A stretch of 38,264 bases of DNA from Gammaproteobacteria bacterium (GTDB lineage: Bacteria; Pseudomonadota; Gammaproteobacteria; Chromatiales; Chromatiaceae), in contig JAGRGY010000006.1 of the NCBI GenBank assembly GCA_020445255.1, positions 1 to 38,264 on the forward strand, read 5' to 3'. Shown one piece after another: positions 15,289 through 27,369 of this stretch (its first letter is position 1; every line of letters begins with the position of its first letter). The translations under genes were made by a program, and so were the position numbers. The notes under the pieces are model-generated. The model was not told where the DNA came from, searched no databases, and was given only the letters and a program-made list of their open reading frames with translations.

Positions 15289-15732
15289 ATGCAGGAGACT
15301 CGCCCGAGTCAGCGGGTATCGTTTCGTCTGGGGGTCGACGTGCTGCATTGCGACGGCGCCACGCCGCGCCGATGTCTGACGCGCGACATCTGCATCGACG
15401 GTCTGTTCGCGACCGGTGTCCAGGGTCTGGCCGTGGGCCAGGTGGTGCACCTGACCATCGGCGGTGACGGCGGCGAACGCATCGACCTGGATGCACGCGT
15501 GGTCGGCCTGGGCAGCGACGGTGCGGATTTCGAGTTCGTCGGGGTCGGCACGCAACAACACGAGGCCCTGCGTCGCATGCTGACGCCGAACTGGAGCGGC
15601 ACCTATCTGCTCGACGGGGTGGTCCGGATGGCGCCGTGGTACCGCGAGAACAACCTGGCCGGCTGGCTGCGCCTGACCTCGCTGGTGTCGGACTGGCACC
15701 GCCTGACACAGCGGAGCGCGTTGACCGGTTGA
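15289..15732 (+). CDS. PilZ domain protein, 147 aa
   Basis: PilZ domains bind cyclic di-GMP with an RxxxR motif followed by (D/N)xSxxG. Here QRVSFR (8-13) supplies the arginines, and TRDICIDGLF (31-40) supplies the second motif with a cysteine in place of the serine. The remaining first 100 residues have the beta-barrel pattern (hydrophobic alternation, G-rich turns). The last 40 residues (W-rich, WYRENNLAGWLRL) form a helical tail. GAGAGGG stands about 9 bases before the ATG. The gene is convergent with ssb (34-base gap). c-di-GMP binding is likely, but the serine change could weaken it. Target process unknown. Confidence 0.8.
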   Translation: MQETRPSQRVSFRLGVDVLHCDGATPRRCLTRDICIDGLFATGVQGLAVGQVVHLTIGGDGGERIDLDARVVGLGSDGADFEFVGVGTQQHEALRRMLTPNWSGTYLLDGVVRMAPWYRENNLAGWLRLTSLVSDWHRLTQRSALTG

Positions 15733-15766
15733 CGCCGGCCACGCACCCGCCCGGATTCGGCTCGGC

Positions 15767-16219
15767 TCAGAACGGGATATCGTCCTCGAAACCGCTGTCG
15801 ACCGGCGCCGCCTGCGGCTGGCCGCCGTCCTGTGAAGACGATGAGCGCGACGCTGACGGCGCGAAGTCCGCGCTGCCGCCGCGGCTGTCGAGCATCTGCA
15901 TCTCGTCGGCGACGATCTCGGTCGTGTAGCGGTCCTGGCCCTGCTGGTCCTGCCATTTGCGGGTCTGCAGCCGCCCCTCCAGGTACACCTTCGAGCCCTT
16001 CTTCAGGTACTCGCCGGCGATCTCGGCCAGACGCCGGAACATCACCACGCGATGCCACTCGGTCTTTTCCTGCTGCTCGCCGGTGTTCTTGTCCTTCCAG
16101 CTTTCCGACGTCGCGACGGTGATGTTGCACACCGCGCCGCCGTTGGGCATGTACCGCACCTCGGGGTCCTGCCCGAGATTGCCGATCAGGATGACCTTGT
16201 TAACGCCTCTGCTCGCCAT
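15767..16219 (-). CDS. ssb: Single-stranded DNA-binding protein, 150 aa
   Basis: The OB fold covers about residues 1-110 ([23 protein letters not shown] start, W-rich SESWKD and TEWHRVV). A flexible G/S/Q-rich linker follows, and the acidic tip DDIPF (146-150) recruits repair and replication partners. It is a tetrameric ssDNA-coating protein needed in replication, recombination and repair. The length is slightly short (E. coli 178) because of the linker. It lies 60 bases downstream of an MFS gene on the same strand, the same ssb/MFS/uvrA neighbourhood seen in pseudomonads. No LexA-type box is visible in front of it. Confidence 0.97.
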   Translation of the reverse strand: MASRGVNKVILIGNLGQDPEVRYMPNGGAVCNITVATSESWKDKNTGEQQEKTEWHRVVMFRRLAEIAGEYLKKGSKVYLEGRLQTRKWQDQQGQDRYTTEIVADEMQMLDSRGGSADFAPSASRSSSSQDGGQPQAAPVDSGFEDDIPF

Positions 16220-16279
16220 TTTTCCTCCTTTCGGGCACCGCCTCCATGCGCTGCCGCGTGTCTTTTTCGGCCCGCCAGT

Positions 16280-17653
16280 CTACGCCGGCCTCGCCACGAT
16301 TGCATCCAGGGCCCCGTCGTCGAGCAGGTCGCGGTCGACCTTCAGGTAGGCCACGCCTTCGTCGGCGACCACGACCACCTCGACCACGCCCGGCACCTGA
16401 CGCAGACGCTCGACCAGGTCGACCTGCGAGCGCAGCGCGGCGATGTCGACCAGGCGGCTCGTGTAACGCCCGGGCCGCGTCATGCCGCTGGCCGCGAGCA
16501 GCCAGGCCGCCGCGACCAGCGCACCGGCCGTGAACACCGCGGCCTGGCCGAAATGCTGGTGCACCCAGCCGCCGACCAGACCGCCGCAGAACGCGCCGGC
16601 GAACTGCGACGTGGAGTACACCCCCATCGCGGTGCCCTTGGCGTCGACCGGCGCCACCTTGGAAACCAGCGACGGCAGGGTCGCCTCGAGCAGGTTGAAC
16701 GCGGTGAAGAACAGCCACAACGCGATGACGAAACCCCAGAAATGGCCACTCAGCGCGCCGAGCGTCATCTGCGCGACCAGCAACAGGCCGACTGCGCCGA
16801 CGAACACCGGCTTCATCTGCGCGTGGCGTTCGGCGTAGATCACGAACGGCACCATCGCGACCACCGCGCCGATCATGACGGGCAGGTAGACCATGGTGTG
16901 ACGCACCGGCTCGACACCGAGATCGCGCAGGATCAGCGGCACAGCGAGGAACAGCGCAGTCAGGATCAGGTGCAGCGAGAAGATGCCGAAATCGAGCCGC
17001 AGCAGGTCGGGATTGCTGAGCACCCGCCGGAACATGGCCGGGACAGGCTCGGCATCGCGGTGGACGCGCGAGGTCTGAGGCGTCGGCACGACCAGCGCAA
17101 CCAGTGCGATGCCGACCAGCGCCAGCAGCGCGGTCAGCCAGAAGATGCCGCTGACGCCGATCAGGCGCGCCAGGATCGGGCCGATCAACATCGCCAGCAT
17201 GAACGAGGCGCCGATGGTCAGGCCGATGGTGGCCATGGCCTTGGTGCGGTTTTCCTCGCGCGTCAGGTCGGCGGCCAGCGCCATGACCGCGGCGGCGATC
17301 GCGCCGCTGCCCTGGATCGCGCGGCCGAGAATGACCAGCCAGATGTCGTGCGACGACGCGGCGATGACACTGCCGATCGCGAACAGCAACAGCCCGCCGA
17401 GGATGACCGGCTTGCGCCCGACACGGTCCGACAACAGGCCGAACGGGACCTGCAGCAGCGCCTGGGTGAGCCCGTAGATGCCCACGGCCAGCCCGGTCAG
17501 GAACGGCGTCGCGTCGGGGAGCCCCTCGGCGAACAGCGCGAACACCGGCAGGATCAGGAACAGGCCGAGCATACGGAAGCCGTAGACGCTCGCCAGCCCG
17601 AAAGTCGCGCGGCGCTCGCCGGCGGTCATGCCTGTCGTTTCACGTTGCTGCAC
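16280..17653 (-). CDS. MFS transporter with C-terminal soluble domain, about 457 aa
   Basis: Twelve hydrophobic segments span about residues 20-390. The family signature after helix 2 (FGLLSDRVGRKPVI) is near 75-88, and the overall pattern is of a drug/proton antiporter-like major facilitator. After the last helix, about 65 residues form a soluble domain (RLRQVPGVVEVVVV) with a beta-alpha-beta pattern like ACT or heavy-metal-associated folds. I place the start at the GTG at 17651-17653, which has AGAGGG 8 bases upstream. An ATG at 17629 and another at 17680 are alternatives, and the frame continues to 17719 without support. It is adjacent to ssb (downstream) and separated from uvrA by the response regulator gene. 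Substrate unknown. Confidence 0.87.
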   Translation of the reverse strand: MQQRETTGMTAGERRATFGLASVYGFRMLGLFLILPVFALFAEGLPDATPFLTGLAVGIYGLTQALLQVPFGLLSDRVGRKPVILGGLLLFAIGSVIAASSHDIWLVILGRAIQGSGAIAAAVMALAADLTREENRTKAMATIGLTIGASFMLAMLIGPILARLIGVSGIFWLTALLALVGIALVALVVPTPQTSRVHRDAEPVPAMFRRVLSNPDLLRLDFGIFSLHLILTALFLAVPLILRDLGVEPVRHTMVYLPVMIGAVVAMVPFVIYAERHAQMKPVFVGAVGLLLVAQMTLGALSGHFWGFVIALWLFFTAFNLLEATLPSLVSKVAPVDAKGTAMGVYSTSQFAGAFCGGLVGGWVHQHFGQAAVFTAGALVAAAWLLAASGMTRPGRYTSRLVDIAALRSQVDLVERLRQVPGVVEVVVVADEGVAYLKVDRDLLDDGALDAIVARPA

Positions 17654-17821
17654 GGTACTGCCCTCTGCTGAACGCCGCATTTTAACCCGGATCGGCACCC
17701 GGCCGCCGCCTGGCGACACGCGCTCCGGGGCGGCGCCAGGCGATCAAGAAACGGCCGCTGCTTGCCGCTAGAGCAACAATCAGCGACGCCCCGGCTTTAC
17801 GACCCTGGAGACCCGCCCGCG

Positions 17822-19039
17822 ATGCCCAGCAAGGCCGCCATCCTCGCCATCGACGACGACAAGGTCAGTCAGAAGATGATCCGCCGCGCGCTCGAACCGG
17901 CGGGCTATGTTCCCAGTCCGGCCTATTCCGGCGAGGAGGGGTTGGCCGCGGCGCTGGAGAACCCGCCGGACGTGATCCTGCTCGACGTCGAGATGCCCGG
18001 CATGAACGGCTACGACGTGTGCACCCAGCTGCGCCAGGACCGACGCACGCGCGACGTGCCCGTGATCTTTCTGTCGTCGCACAGCTCGCTGCGCGAGCGC
18101 ATGCAGGGCTACGAGGTCGGCGCCGATGACTACCTGGTCAAGCCGTTCGAGGCCGAAAACCTGGTCGCCCGCATCGGCGTACTGCAGCGCTTCAAGGCGC
18201 AGCGCGCCGACCTGCTCGACCGCTACGAGGCCGCCAAGCATACCGCGATGATCGCGATGACCGGCACCAGTGAGCTGGGGACGGCGATGCAGTTTCTCGA
18301 ACGCTCACACTCACTCGACTCGCTGGACGACCTCGCCGACGCGCTGTTCGAGGTGACCCGCGTGTTCGAGCTGAGCTGCTGCCTGCTGGTATGCGTGGAC
18401 GATGAACAGAACTGGTTCGTCGATGGCGAGGGTATCCGCCCGCTGGAGAAGGAGCTGGTGCTGATGAGCGACCGCGCGCAGCGCTTCGTCGACTTCGGCA
18501 ACCGCACCATCATCAACTACCAGTATCTGAGCCTGCTGGTACGCAACATGCCGGTGCACGACATGCAGCGCTACGGGCGCACCAAGGACCTGCTGCCGCT
18601 GCTGCTGTCCGCGGTCGACACGCGCATCGCGAACCTGTTCGCCGAAGAGGCGATGATGCGCCAGAGCCGCGAACTGCTGGCCGCGTTCGGCCGCATCCGT
18701 TCGAGCGTCTACCACTTCGCGCGCAACCTGATCCGCAACCAGGAACAAAGCGACCGGCTGCTGCGCGACATGCTGCAGGACCTCAACCAGGACTTCCTGC
18801 GCCTGGGACTCGAGGAGGACCAGGAGGCCTACGTGCTCAACCGCATCGACAGCGCGGTCGAGGAGGCGATCGAGAAGATCGATGCCAGCGACGCGCTGCG
18901 CGACACCCTGCTCGTTCTGCTGCCCAGTCTCAGGAGCGTCTACCACCAGCAGCAGGAGATGGTCGACACCTTCACCGCGAGCCACAACCGGGCGCAGTCC
19001 AACGCCGCCGCCAACCTGGGCGACATCGAACTGTTCTGA
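17822..19039 (+). CDS. Response regulator with unassigned C-terminal output region, 405 aa
   Basis: The receiver domain (about 1-125) is intact: acidic pair D11/D12, phosphoacceptor D55 in LLDVEMPGMNG, S85 in IFLSS, and K107 in YLVKPF. After a helical linker, residues 160-260 look GAF-like (ELSCCLLVCVDDEQNWFVDG). The last 140 residues are strongly helical and acidic, resembling a signalling or partner-binding coiled coil. No DNA-binding or GGDEF/EAL motif is seen. The start is the ATG at 17822 because MPSKAAILAIDDD is the normal entry to a receiver domain; the frame extends 20 codons upstream. It lies divergent from the MFS gene and 87 bases before uvrA. No histidine kinase is nearby, so the input is unknown. 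Confidence 0.85.
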   Translation: MPSKAAILAIDDDKVSQKMIRRALEPAGYVPSPAYSGEEGLAAALENPPDVILLDVEMPGMNGYDVCTQLRQDRRTRDVPVIFLSSHSSLRERMQGYEVGADDYLVKPFEAENLVARIGVLQRFKAQRADLLDRYEAAKHTAMIAMTGTSELGTAMQFLERSHSLDSLDDLADALFEVTRVFELSCCLLVCVDDEQNWFVDGEGIRPLEKELVLMSDRAQRFVDFGNRTIINYQYLSLLVRNMPVHDMQRYGRTKDLLPLLLSAVDTRIANLFAEEAMMRQSRELLAAFGRIRSSVYHFARNLIRNQEQSDRLLRDMLQDLNQDFLRLGLEEDQEAYVLNRIDSAVEEAIEKIDASDALRDTLLVLLPSLRSVYHQQQEMVDTFTASHNRAQSNAAANLGDIELF

Positions 19040-19126
19040 GCATCGCCGCGAGGCACGCCGCTGCCGCATTTTGCGCGCGGCGCCCACTCCCGTAACATTG
19101 GGCGGTTGACTCCGAAGAACCGCTCG

Positions 19127-21964
<2,838 letters not shown>

Positions 21965-22055
21965 CGGCGGCGCGTCGAAACGGCATGCGACCGGACCGTC
22001 CGCCCGAACCCTCAGCCGGTTGCGGGCAGCGAACGGCGGGGCGCTGACATCAGGA

Positions 22056-22631
22056 TCAGAAGTCGCCGTTGGCGGCGCTGCTGGGTGGCGGCTGCGGCGT
22101 ACTGCGGGCCTGCAGCTGGTAATACTTGTCGGTCAGCTTGAGCAGTTCGCCGGTCTTTTCGCGCAGCAGCTGTTTCGCCTGTTCGAGCTCGCGCCGGCTC
22201 AGCTCCTCGCGCCGTAGCAACGGCTGGATGTCTTCCATGTGCTTGGCCAGACTTGCCGCGAGCCGCCGGTTCTCCTCGTACAGCTTCTTCTGCTTGCGCT
22301 TGAGTTCCTTGTTCTCGTACTCGGTCTCACGCAGCCGGTGGCTGCGTTCCGCGAGCGCATTGCGCTGCGCGCGGATCAGCTCGCGTGCGGCCGGTGATTC
22401 CTCGAGACCGCTGTCGCGTCGTGCGAGACGGTCGTGCAGCCGCATATTGCTCTCGGCGAGCACCTGGTTCTGCAACAGCAGATCGCGATAGGCCTGTTCA
22501 AGATCGGAACCCGTCGGGACACGCAATTCGTGGACATCGGGATCCGTCTTTCCGACCTGTCGAACGTCACCGCCGTTGCGACCGCCATTGAACAGCCGCC
22601 CCAGTATCGACGAACTCTCACCCTGCTTCAT
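22056..22631 (-). CDS. Coiled-coil protein of unknown function, 191 aa
   Basis: I recognise no family. Residues 40-170 form an almost continuous amphipathic, heavily charged coiled coil (NKELKRKQKKLYEENRRL, EELSRRELEQAKQLLREKT). A glycine- and serine-rich N-terminal tail precedes it, and a short proline- and asparagine-rich C-terminus follows. No signal peptide or membrane helix is seen, so it is probably cytoplasmic and dimeric or scaffold-like. An ATG at 22631 follows a purine-rich GGAGG-like sequence (AAGGAGGTTTGGC on the minus strand). It is the last gene of a minus-strand series after the lamin-tail-like gene, separated by a hairpin at 22687. Confidence 0.7.
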   Translation of the reverse strand: MKQGESSSILGRLFNGGRNGGDVRQVGKTDPDVHELRVPTGSDLEQAYRDLLLQNQVLAESNMRLHDRLARRDSGLEESPAARELIRAQRNALAERSHRLRETEYENKELKRKQKKLYEENRRLAASLAKHMEDIQPLLRREELSRRELEQAKQLLREKTGELLKLTDKYYQLQARSTPQPPPSSAANGDF

Positions 22632-22686
22632 GCCAAACCTCCTTGCTACCCACCGAGACCCGACACGACACGGCCTTGCGTCGCAA

Positions 22687-22707
22687 CACCCGCCACGAGG
22701 GCGGGTG
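22687..22707. terminator. Hairpin between the lamin-tail-like gene and the coiled-coil gene
   Basis: CACCCGCC (22687-22694) and GGCGGGTG (22700-22707) form a perfect 8-base-pair stem around ACGAG, 19 bases past the stop of the lamin-tail-like gene. The following bases on the minus strand (TTGCG) are not a T-run, so termination would be Rho-assisted or weak. Confidence 0.45.
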
Positions 22708-22725
22708 CCCCGATTTCCGCTCGGG

Positions 22726-23379
22726 TCACGTCACTGCGCACACCTGCGCCGTAGCCGATGGACGACGCGCCATTCCGCCAACGACCAACAGCCCACTCAT
22801 TGCCAGCATCCATGCGCCCGGTAACGGTACCGTGCTGGCCGGCGGCAGCACCAGCCCGACATTGATATTGCCGGGCGTCGCCGCGTCGATCCCCCAGAGC
22901 CAGTCATCGAGCGTGCCCTGTCGTTGCAAGGACAGCCCCTCGGCGACACCGACCTCGGACGCCGGCAGCAGCCACGATGTCTGGCCAACGGCCGGGCCGG
23001 ATACTGCCACGACGTCGCCTTCGTAACCGAGAAACTCCGCGACTGCACCCAGCGGCGAAACCAGGGCGATGGCATCCGGACCGTTCTGAATGCCGTCGAA
23101 GGATGCGACGACCTCCGTCCATGGGCCCGTGCTCAGCGCGGACGCCGGCTGTAGCGGCTCGCTTGCGTACTCGGCACCATTCGCGCCGTTGTACAACACG
23201 ACCTGCCAGCCGCTCCAGTCGAACCCGGACGGCCCGGTGACCGCGACGAATTCATCGTGGTCGGTGCCGGCGTTGTCGTAGTGGATCTCGCTGATGAACG
23301 GGTCGATCACCGAGGCCCACGCCGACGTTGAACACGCCAACCACCCGAGTGCCAACAGCACGCTTTTTGCTGCATTCAT
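22726..23379 (-). CDS. Secreted lamin-tail-like protein with PEP-CTERM-like anchor, 217 aa
   Basis: A signal peptide covers about residues 1-22 (AAKSVLLALGWLACSTSAWA). The mature part opens with FISEIHYDNAGTDHDEFVAV, the usual entry of a lamin-tail-like (LTD) domain, often seen in extracellular proteins. Near the C-terminus VPLPGAWMLAMSGLLVV followed by RR is a VPLPA/PEP-CTERM-type sorting signal, expected to be processed by an exosortase and left at the cell surface or in the matrix. It is followed by about 12 extra residues. The ATG at 23379 has AAGGAGG 7 bases upstream; a longer frame from a TTG is not credible. No exosortase gene is in this window. Confidence 0.8.
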   Translation of the reverse strand: MNAAKSVLLALGWLACSTSAWASVIDPFISEIHYDNAGTDHDEFVAVTGPSGFDWSGWQVVLYNGANGAEYASEPLQPASALSTGPWTEVVASFDGIQNGPDAIALVSPLGAVAEFLGYEGDVVAVSGPAVGQTSWLLPASEVGVAEGLSLQRQGTLDDWLWGIDAATPGNINVGLVLPPASTVPLPGAWMLAMSGLLVVGGMARRPSATAQVCAVT

Positions 23380-23393
23380 GCATAACCTCCTTG

Positions 23394-23421
23394 TCAAAAT
23401 ATCCCGCCCATCCGTGGCGGG
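23394..23421 (-). terminator. Terminator-like hairpin after the DUF62 gene
   Basis: On the minus strand CCCGCC (23416-23421) pairs with GGCGGG (23403-23408) around a 7-base loop and is followed by ATATTTTG, a short T-rich run. It lies just past the DUF62 stop and only 15 bases before the lamin-tail-like start, so it could end the upstream transcript or act as a leader structure of the next gene. Confidence 0.5.
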
Positions 23422-23425
23422 GCAC

Positions 23426-24154
23426 CTAATCTAGCAGGATTTCGTCTCCCACTTCCAGCGCCAGACGTGCCGCGGCCGAACCGCCGGAGACGGCGATCTC
23501 GACCAGCCCCTGGGAATTTTGATACCAAAACGGCGTGCCCGGCGCGGTGCGACAGAAGGTCTCGGCGTGGGCCAGTACCTGCCCGGCGACCCGCAATACC
23601 CGGTCGGCGCCGCAGGCGGCGGCGCGGACACCGAGCATCGCATTGCCGAAACCGTCGACATAGACGACACGCCAAACGTCGTCGGGCCACCCTGCGCCAA
23701 CCAGCGAATCCGGCGCCACGTCCCCGGTGGCCACCGCGTCGCCGCATGCGAGCCGCGCCGCCACCGGCGTGAACAGGTCGCGGCCGTGAAAGCTGGCGGA
23801 CAGATCAGCGGGACGCCACAGGACCCGAGACACCGACGTGACCCCGGCAATTCGCGACAGCAGGCCGTTGTCCGGACCGACGAAGGTCAGGCGCGGGGTG
23901 CGCACGACCAGCGCGGCGCGCTCGCCACCCACGCCCGGATCGACCACGGCGACGACGATGCCGGACGTCAGCGTCGCGCACGCGGCCGGTAGCAGGTAAG
24001 CCGCCAGGTCGGGCCGCATCGCCGGCACGTCGTGCATCAAGTCGACGACGTGCAGCCCTGGATCGACACCAAGGGCGGCGGCATGCAGTTGTCCGACATA
24101 GGGCCCCGCCCAGCCAAAGTCGGTGAAGAGATAGAGTGGTGGCATCCGCCGCAT
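23426..24154 (-). CDS. SAM hydrolase-family (DUF62) protein, about 242 aa
   Basis: Members of this family (DUF62, SAM hydroxide adenosyltransferase) split S-adenosylmethionine into adenosine and methionine; some relatives are fluorinases. Visible family features are LFTDFGWAGPYVGQ near the start, DPGVGG in the middle, GPDNGLL, and FHGRDLFTPVAARLA, with the aspartate and asparagine residues that form the binding pocket. The C-terminal part forms the second beta-rich domain and ends EVGDEILLD. Starts at a GTG (24160), ATG (24154) or ATG (24145) are possible; I use 24154. It stands alone downstream of the ribosomal terminator on the same strand. Confidence 0.85.
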   Translation of the reverse strand: MRRMPPLYLFTDFGWAGPYVGQLHAAALGVDPGLHVVDLMHDVPAMRPDLAAYLLPAACATLTSGIVVAVVDPGVGGERAALVVRTPRLTFVGPDNGLLSRIAGVTSVSRVLWRPADLSASFHGRDLFTPVAARLACGDAVATGDVAPDSLVGAGWPDDVWRVVYVDGFGNAMLGVRAAACGADRVLRVAGQVLAHAETFCRTAPGTPFWYQNSQGLVEIAVSGGSAAARLALEVGDEILLD

Positions 24155-24230
24155 GCGCACAGTCTAGCCTGCAGACCCGGGGGCACCGAACGCAGGCCAT
24201 GCGCTACCGGCACACGCCGGCATGCGGGTG

Positions 24231-24259
24231 GAAATAAAAAAACCGGGCAGGGCCCGGTT
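24231..24259 (-). terminator. Intrinsic terminator of the ribosomal superoperon
   Basis: On the minus strand, AACCGGGC/GCCCGGTT (8 perfect pairs, three-base loop) is followed by a run of about seven T and then ATTT. It lies 27 bases after the rplQ stop. It is a textbook Rho-independent terminator that closes the whole S10-spc-alpha transcript before the DUF62 gene. Confidence 0.92.
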
Positions 24260-24285
24260 CTTTGCGGCACGCTGAGAACGCGGCG

Positions 24286-24672
24286 TCAACCGGCGTCGAC
24301 GGCGTCTCCGGAGACCGGGCGGTCGACCAGTTCCACGTAGGCCATCGGCGCCCTGTCACCCGGACGGTAACCACACTTGAGAATGCGCAGGTAACCACCG
24401 GCGCGTTCGCGGTAACGCGGACCGAGTTCCGAGAACAGCTTGCCGACCGCGGCATCGTCACGCAGACGCGCGAACGCCACACGGCGCTTGGCGACGCTGT
24501 CGTCCTTCGCCATCGTAATCAGCGGCTCGGCGACGCGCCGCAGCTCCTTGGCCTTGGGCAGGGTCGTCTTGATCAGTTCATGCTCGAACAGCGAGGCCGC
24601 CATGTTGCGGAACATGGCCTTGCGATGCGAGCTGTTGCGGTTGAGCTGCCGTCCGGCTTTACGATGACGCAT
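24286..24672 (-). CDS. rplQ: 50S ribosomal protein L17, 128 aa
   Basis: [20 protein letters not shown] at the N-terminus and [22 protein letters not shown] (35-56) are diagnostic of L17, which binds 23S rRNA near the exit tunnel. The length matches the family (127 in E. coli), with a short acidic tail DAVDAG. It is the last gene of the alpha operon, 39 bases after rpoA, and is followed by the strong terminator. Confidence 0.98.
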   Translation of the reverse strand: MRHRKAGRQLNRNSSHRKAMFRNMAASLFEHELIKTTLPKAKELRRVAEPLITMAKDDSVAKRRVAFARLRDDAAVGKLFSELGPRYRERAGGYLRILKCGYRPGDRAPMAYVELVDRPVSGDAVDAG

Positions 24673-24711
24673 GGGTCAACTTCCTAATAGATCGTTACTT
24701 ACAAACGCTTC

Positions 24712-25713
24712 TCAGCGTGCCATCAGTTCTTCGAGGTTTTCGGGCGGCCAGTTCTCGAGACGCATGCCGAGCGACAGGCCGCGCGTGGCCAACACATCCT
24801 TGATCTCGGTCAGCGACTTCTTGCCCAGGTTCGGCGTCTTCAGCAGCTCGACCTCGGTGCGCTGGATCAGGTCGCCGATCAGGAAGATGTTCTCGGCCTT
24901 CAGGCAGTTCGCCGAACGCACCGTCAGCTCCAGGTCGTCGACCGGACGCAGCAGGATCGGATCGACGGTCGGCTCGCTGCGCTCCTGCTCGGCGATCGCG
25001 CTGCCGGTCTCGTCGAGCTTGACGAAGGCCGAGAGCTGATCCTGCAGGATCGTCGCCGAACGACGGATCGCGTCTTCCGGGTCGATCGTGCCGTCGGTCT
25101 CGATGTCGATAACCAGACGATCCAGGTTGGTGCGCTGCTCGACTCGCGCGGCCTCGACCGTGTACGCGACGCGGCGCACCGGGCTGAAGGTCGCGTCCAG
25201 CTGCAGGTGACCGATCGGACGGTCGTCGCCGGCAGCACTCTCGCGATTGGCCGCCGGCTCGTAGCCACGCCCACGACGCACCTTCATCGTCAGGTTCAGC
25301 ACACCCTTGTCGGTCAGGCGCGCGATCACCAAATCGGGATTGGCGACGTTCATGCCGTGCGACAGCTGGATGTCACCGGCGGTCACGACGCCCGCGCCCT
25401 TGGCATTGATGCTGACGATTGCCTCGTCACGATCTTCCATCGTGACCGCAACTTCCTTCAGATTCAGCAGGATTTCGAGGATGTCCTCCTGCACGCCTTC
25501 AATCGCGCTGTACTCGTGCAGCACGCCGTCGATCTCGGCCTCGACGATCGCGCAACCCGGCATCGACGACAGCAGGATGCGGCGCAGGGCGTTGCCCAGC
25601 GTATGCCCAAACCCGCGCTCCAGCGGCTCGAGAGACACCTTCGCATGCCGCTCGCTGACGGTCTGGACGTTGACGATGCGCGGCTTCAGGAAATCGGTGA
25701 CGGATTCCGTCAT
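24712..25713 (-). CDS. rpoA: RNA polymerase subunit alpha, 333 aa
   Basis: The N-terminal domain (1-235) drives assembly with beta and beta'; [23 protein letters not shown] is the invariant dimerisation region. The C-terminal domain (about 250-333) has [18 protein letters not shown] with the arginine that contacts UP elements, and [16 protein letters not shown]. Length equals the usual 329-333. It sits between rpsD and rplQ as in nearly all proteobacteria. Confidence 0.99.
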   Translation of the reverse strand: MTESVTDFLKPRIVNVQTVSERHAKVSLEPLERGFGHTLGNALRRILLSSMPGCAIVEAEIDGVLHEYSAIEGVQEDILEILLNLKEVAVTMEDRDEAIVSINAKGAGVVTAGDIQLSHGMNVANPDLVIARLTDKGVLNLTMKVRRGRGYEPAANRESAAGDDRPIGHLQLDATFSPVRRVAYTVEAARVEQRTNLDRLVIDIETDGTIDPEDAIRRSATILQDQLSAFVKLDETGSAIAEQERSEPTVDPILLRPVDDLELTVRSANCLKAENIFLIGDLIQRTEVELLKTPNLGKKSLTEIKDVLATRGLSLGMRLENWPPENLEELMAR

Positions 25714-25733
25714 GGAAAGCCCTCTCTGTTCCG

Positions 25734-26354
<621 letters not shown>

Positions 26355-26369
26355 ATCAATAACTCCCGG

Positions 26370-26759
26370 TCACACGCGACGCTTCTTGGGCGGACGGCAT
26401 CCGTTGTGCGGAATCGGCGTCACATCGGAAATGCTGGTGATCTTGAACCCGGCGTTGTTCAGCGCACGCACGGCCGACTCGCGGCCGGGCCCGGGCCCCT
26501 TCACGTTGACATCCAGGTTCTTGACTCCGTATTCCTTGGCCATCTGACCACAGCGATCGGCGGCAACCTGGGCGGCGAACGGCGTACTCTTGCGCGAACC
26601 GCGGAAACCGGAACCACCCGAGGTGGCCCAGCACAGGGCGTTGCCCTGACGGTCGGTGATCGTGATGATGGTGTTGTTGAACGACGCGTGGATGTGCGCG
26701 ACGCCGTCGGTAACAACCTTCTTGACCTTTTTACGGGTGCGGGTCGGAGTCTTGGCCAT
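26370..26759 (-). CDS. rpsK: 30S ribosomal protein S11, 129 aa
   Basis: Platform protein near the E-site m[23 protein letters not shown] (21-40), [17 protein letters not shown] and the C-terminal [18 protein letters not shown] are characteristic. The basic N-terminus ([13 protein letters not shown]) differs in detail from E. coli but is normal for the family. It sits between rpsM and rpsD with short gaps. Confidence 0.98.
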   Translation of the reverse strand: MAKTPTRTRKKVKKVVTDGVAHIHASFNNTIITITDRQGNALCWATSGGSGFRGSRKSTPFAAQVAADRCGQMAKEYGVKNLDVNVKGPGPGRESAVRALNNAGFKITSISDVTPIPHNGCRPPKKRRV

Positions 26760-26788
26760 GTGCCCTTTCCTGAAAACCTAAGCGTTGC

Positions 26789-27145
26789 TTATTTCTTGAT
26801 CGGCTTGCGCGGCCCCTTGCGGGTACGTGCATTGGTACGGGTGCGCTGACCGCGCAGCGGAAGTCCGCGGCGATGACGGATGCCGCGGTTGCAGCCGAGA
26901 TCCATCAGGCGCTTGATGTTCATCGTCACTTCGCGGCGCAGATCGCCCTCGACCGTGAACCTGGCGACCTCACCACGCAGTTTTTCGACTTCTTCCTCGG
27001 TCAGATCCATGATCTTCCGCTCCGGCGCAACGTCCGCTGCCTTGCAGATCTCCTGCGCGCGGGTGCGGCCGATACCGTAGATCGACGTCAGTGCAATCAC
27101 GGTGTGTTTGCGGTCCGGAATGTTGACTCCAGCGATACGAGCCAT
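26789..27145 (-). CDS. rpsM: 30S ribosomal protein S13, 118 aa
   Basis: The protein starts [14 protein letters not shown], has the [14 protein letters not shown] helix region (20-33), and ends with the [22 protein letters not shown] tail that contacts tRNA and 16S rRNA. I use the ATG at 27145, because the ATG two codons upstream would add an MR not found in homologues. First gene of the alpha operon, 84 bases after rpmJ; the gap has a small GC hairpin. Confidence 0.97.
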   Translation of the reverse strand: MARIAGVNIPDRKHTVIALTSIYGIGRTRAQEICKAADVAPERKIMDLTEEEVEKLRGEVARFTVEGDLRREVTMNIKRLMDLGCNRGIRHRRGLPLRGQRTRTNARTRKGPRKPIKK

Positions 27146-27229
27146 TCTCACTCTCTCCTGATGCAGCGGGCGCCCCGCGAGCGAAAGCGCGGAATTCTAC
27201 CCACAATTCAACGTATTAGCAATGCCGGT

Positions 27230-27343
27230 TTAACCCTGGCGCTGCTTGTGCCGCGGATCGGTGCAGATCACGCGGATCACGCCGCGGCGCTTGATGATCT
27301 TGCAGTTGCGGCACATCTTTTTTACCGATGCACGGACTTTCAT
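27230..27343 (-). CDS. rpmJ: 50S ribosomal protein L36 (zinc-binding type), 37 aa
   Basis: Reading the minus strand from ATG at 27341-27343 gives [14 protein letters not shown]... ending in HKQRQG before TAA at 27230-27232. Two cysteines at C11 and C14, then C27 and H32, form the zinc ribbon of the C+ type. It binds the L7/L12-base region of the 50S subunit. It is placed right after secY, as expected. Confidence 0.97.
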   Translation of the reverse strand: MKVRASVKKMCRNCKIIKRRGVIRVICTDPRHKQRQG

Positions 27344-27369
27344 CGTTCTCTCCTAAGCCAATTCACCGG

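Noticed and set aside
16052..17671. 539-residue plus-strand open frame across the MFS gene
   Set aside because: Antisense to the MFS transporter and ssb; rich in Q, R, D and H repeats from codon complementarity, with no domain.
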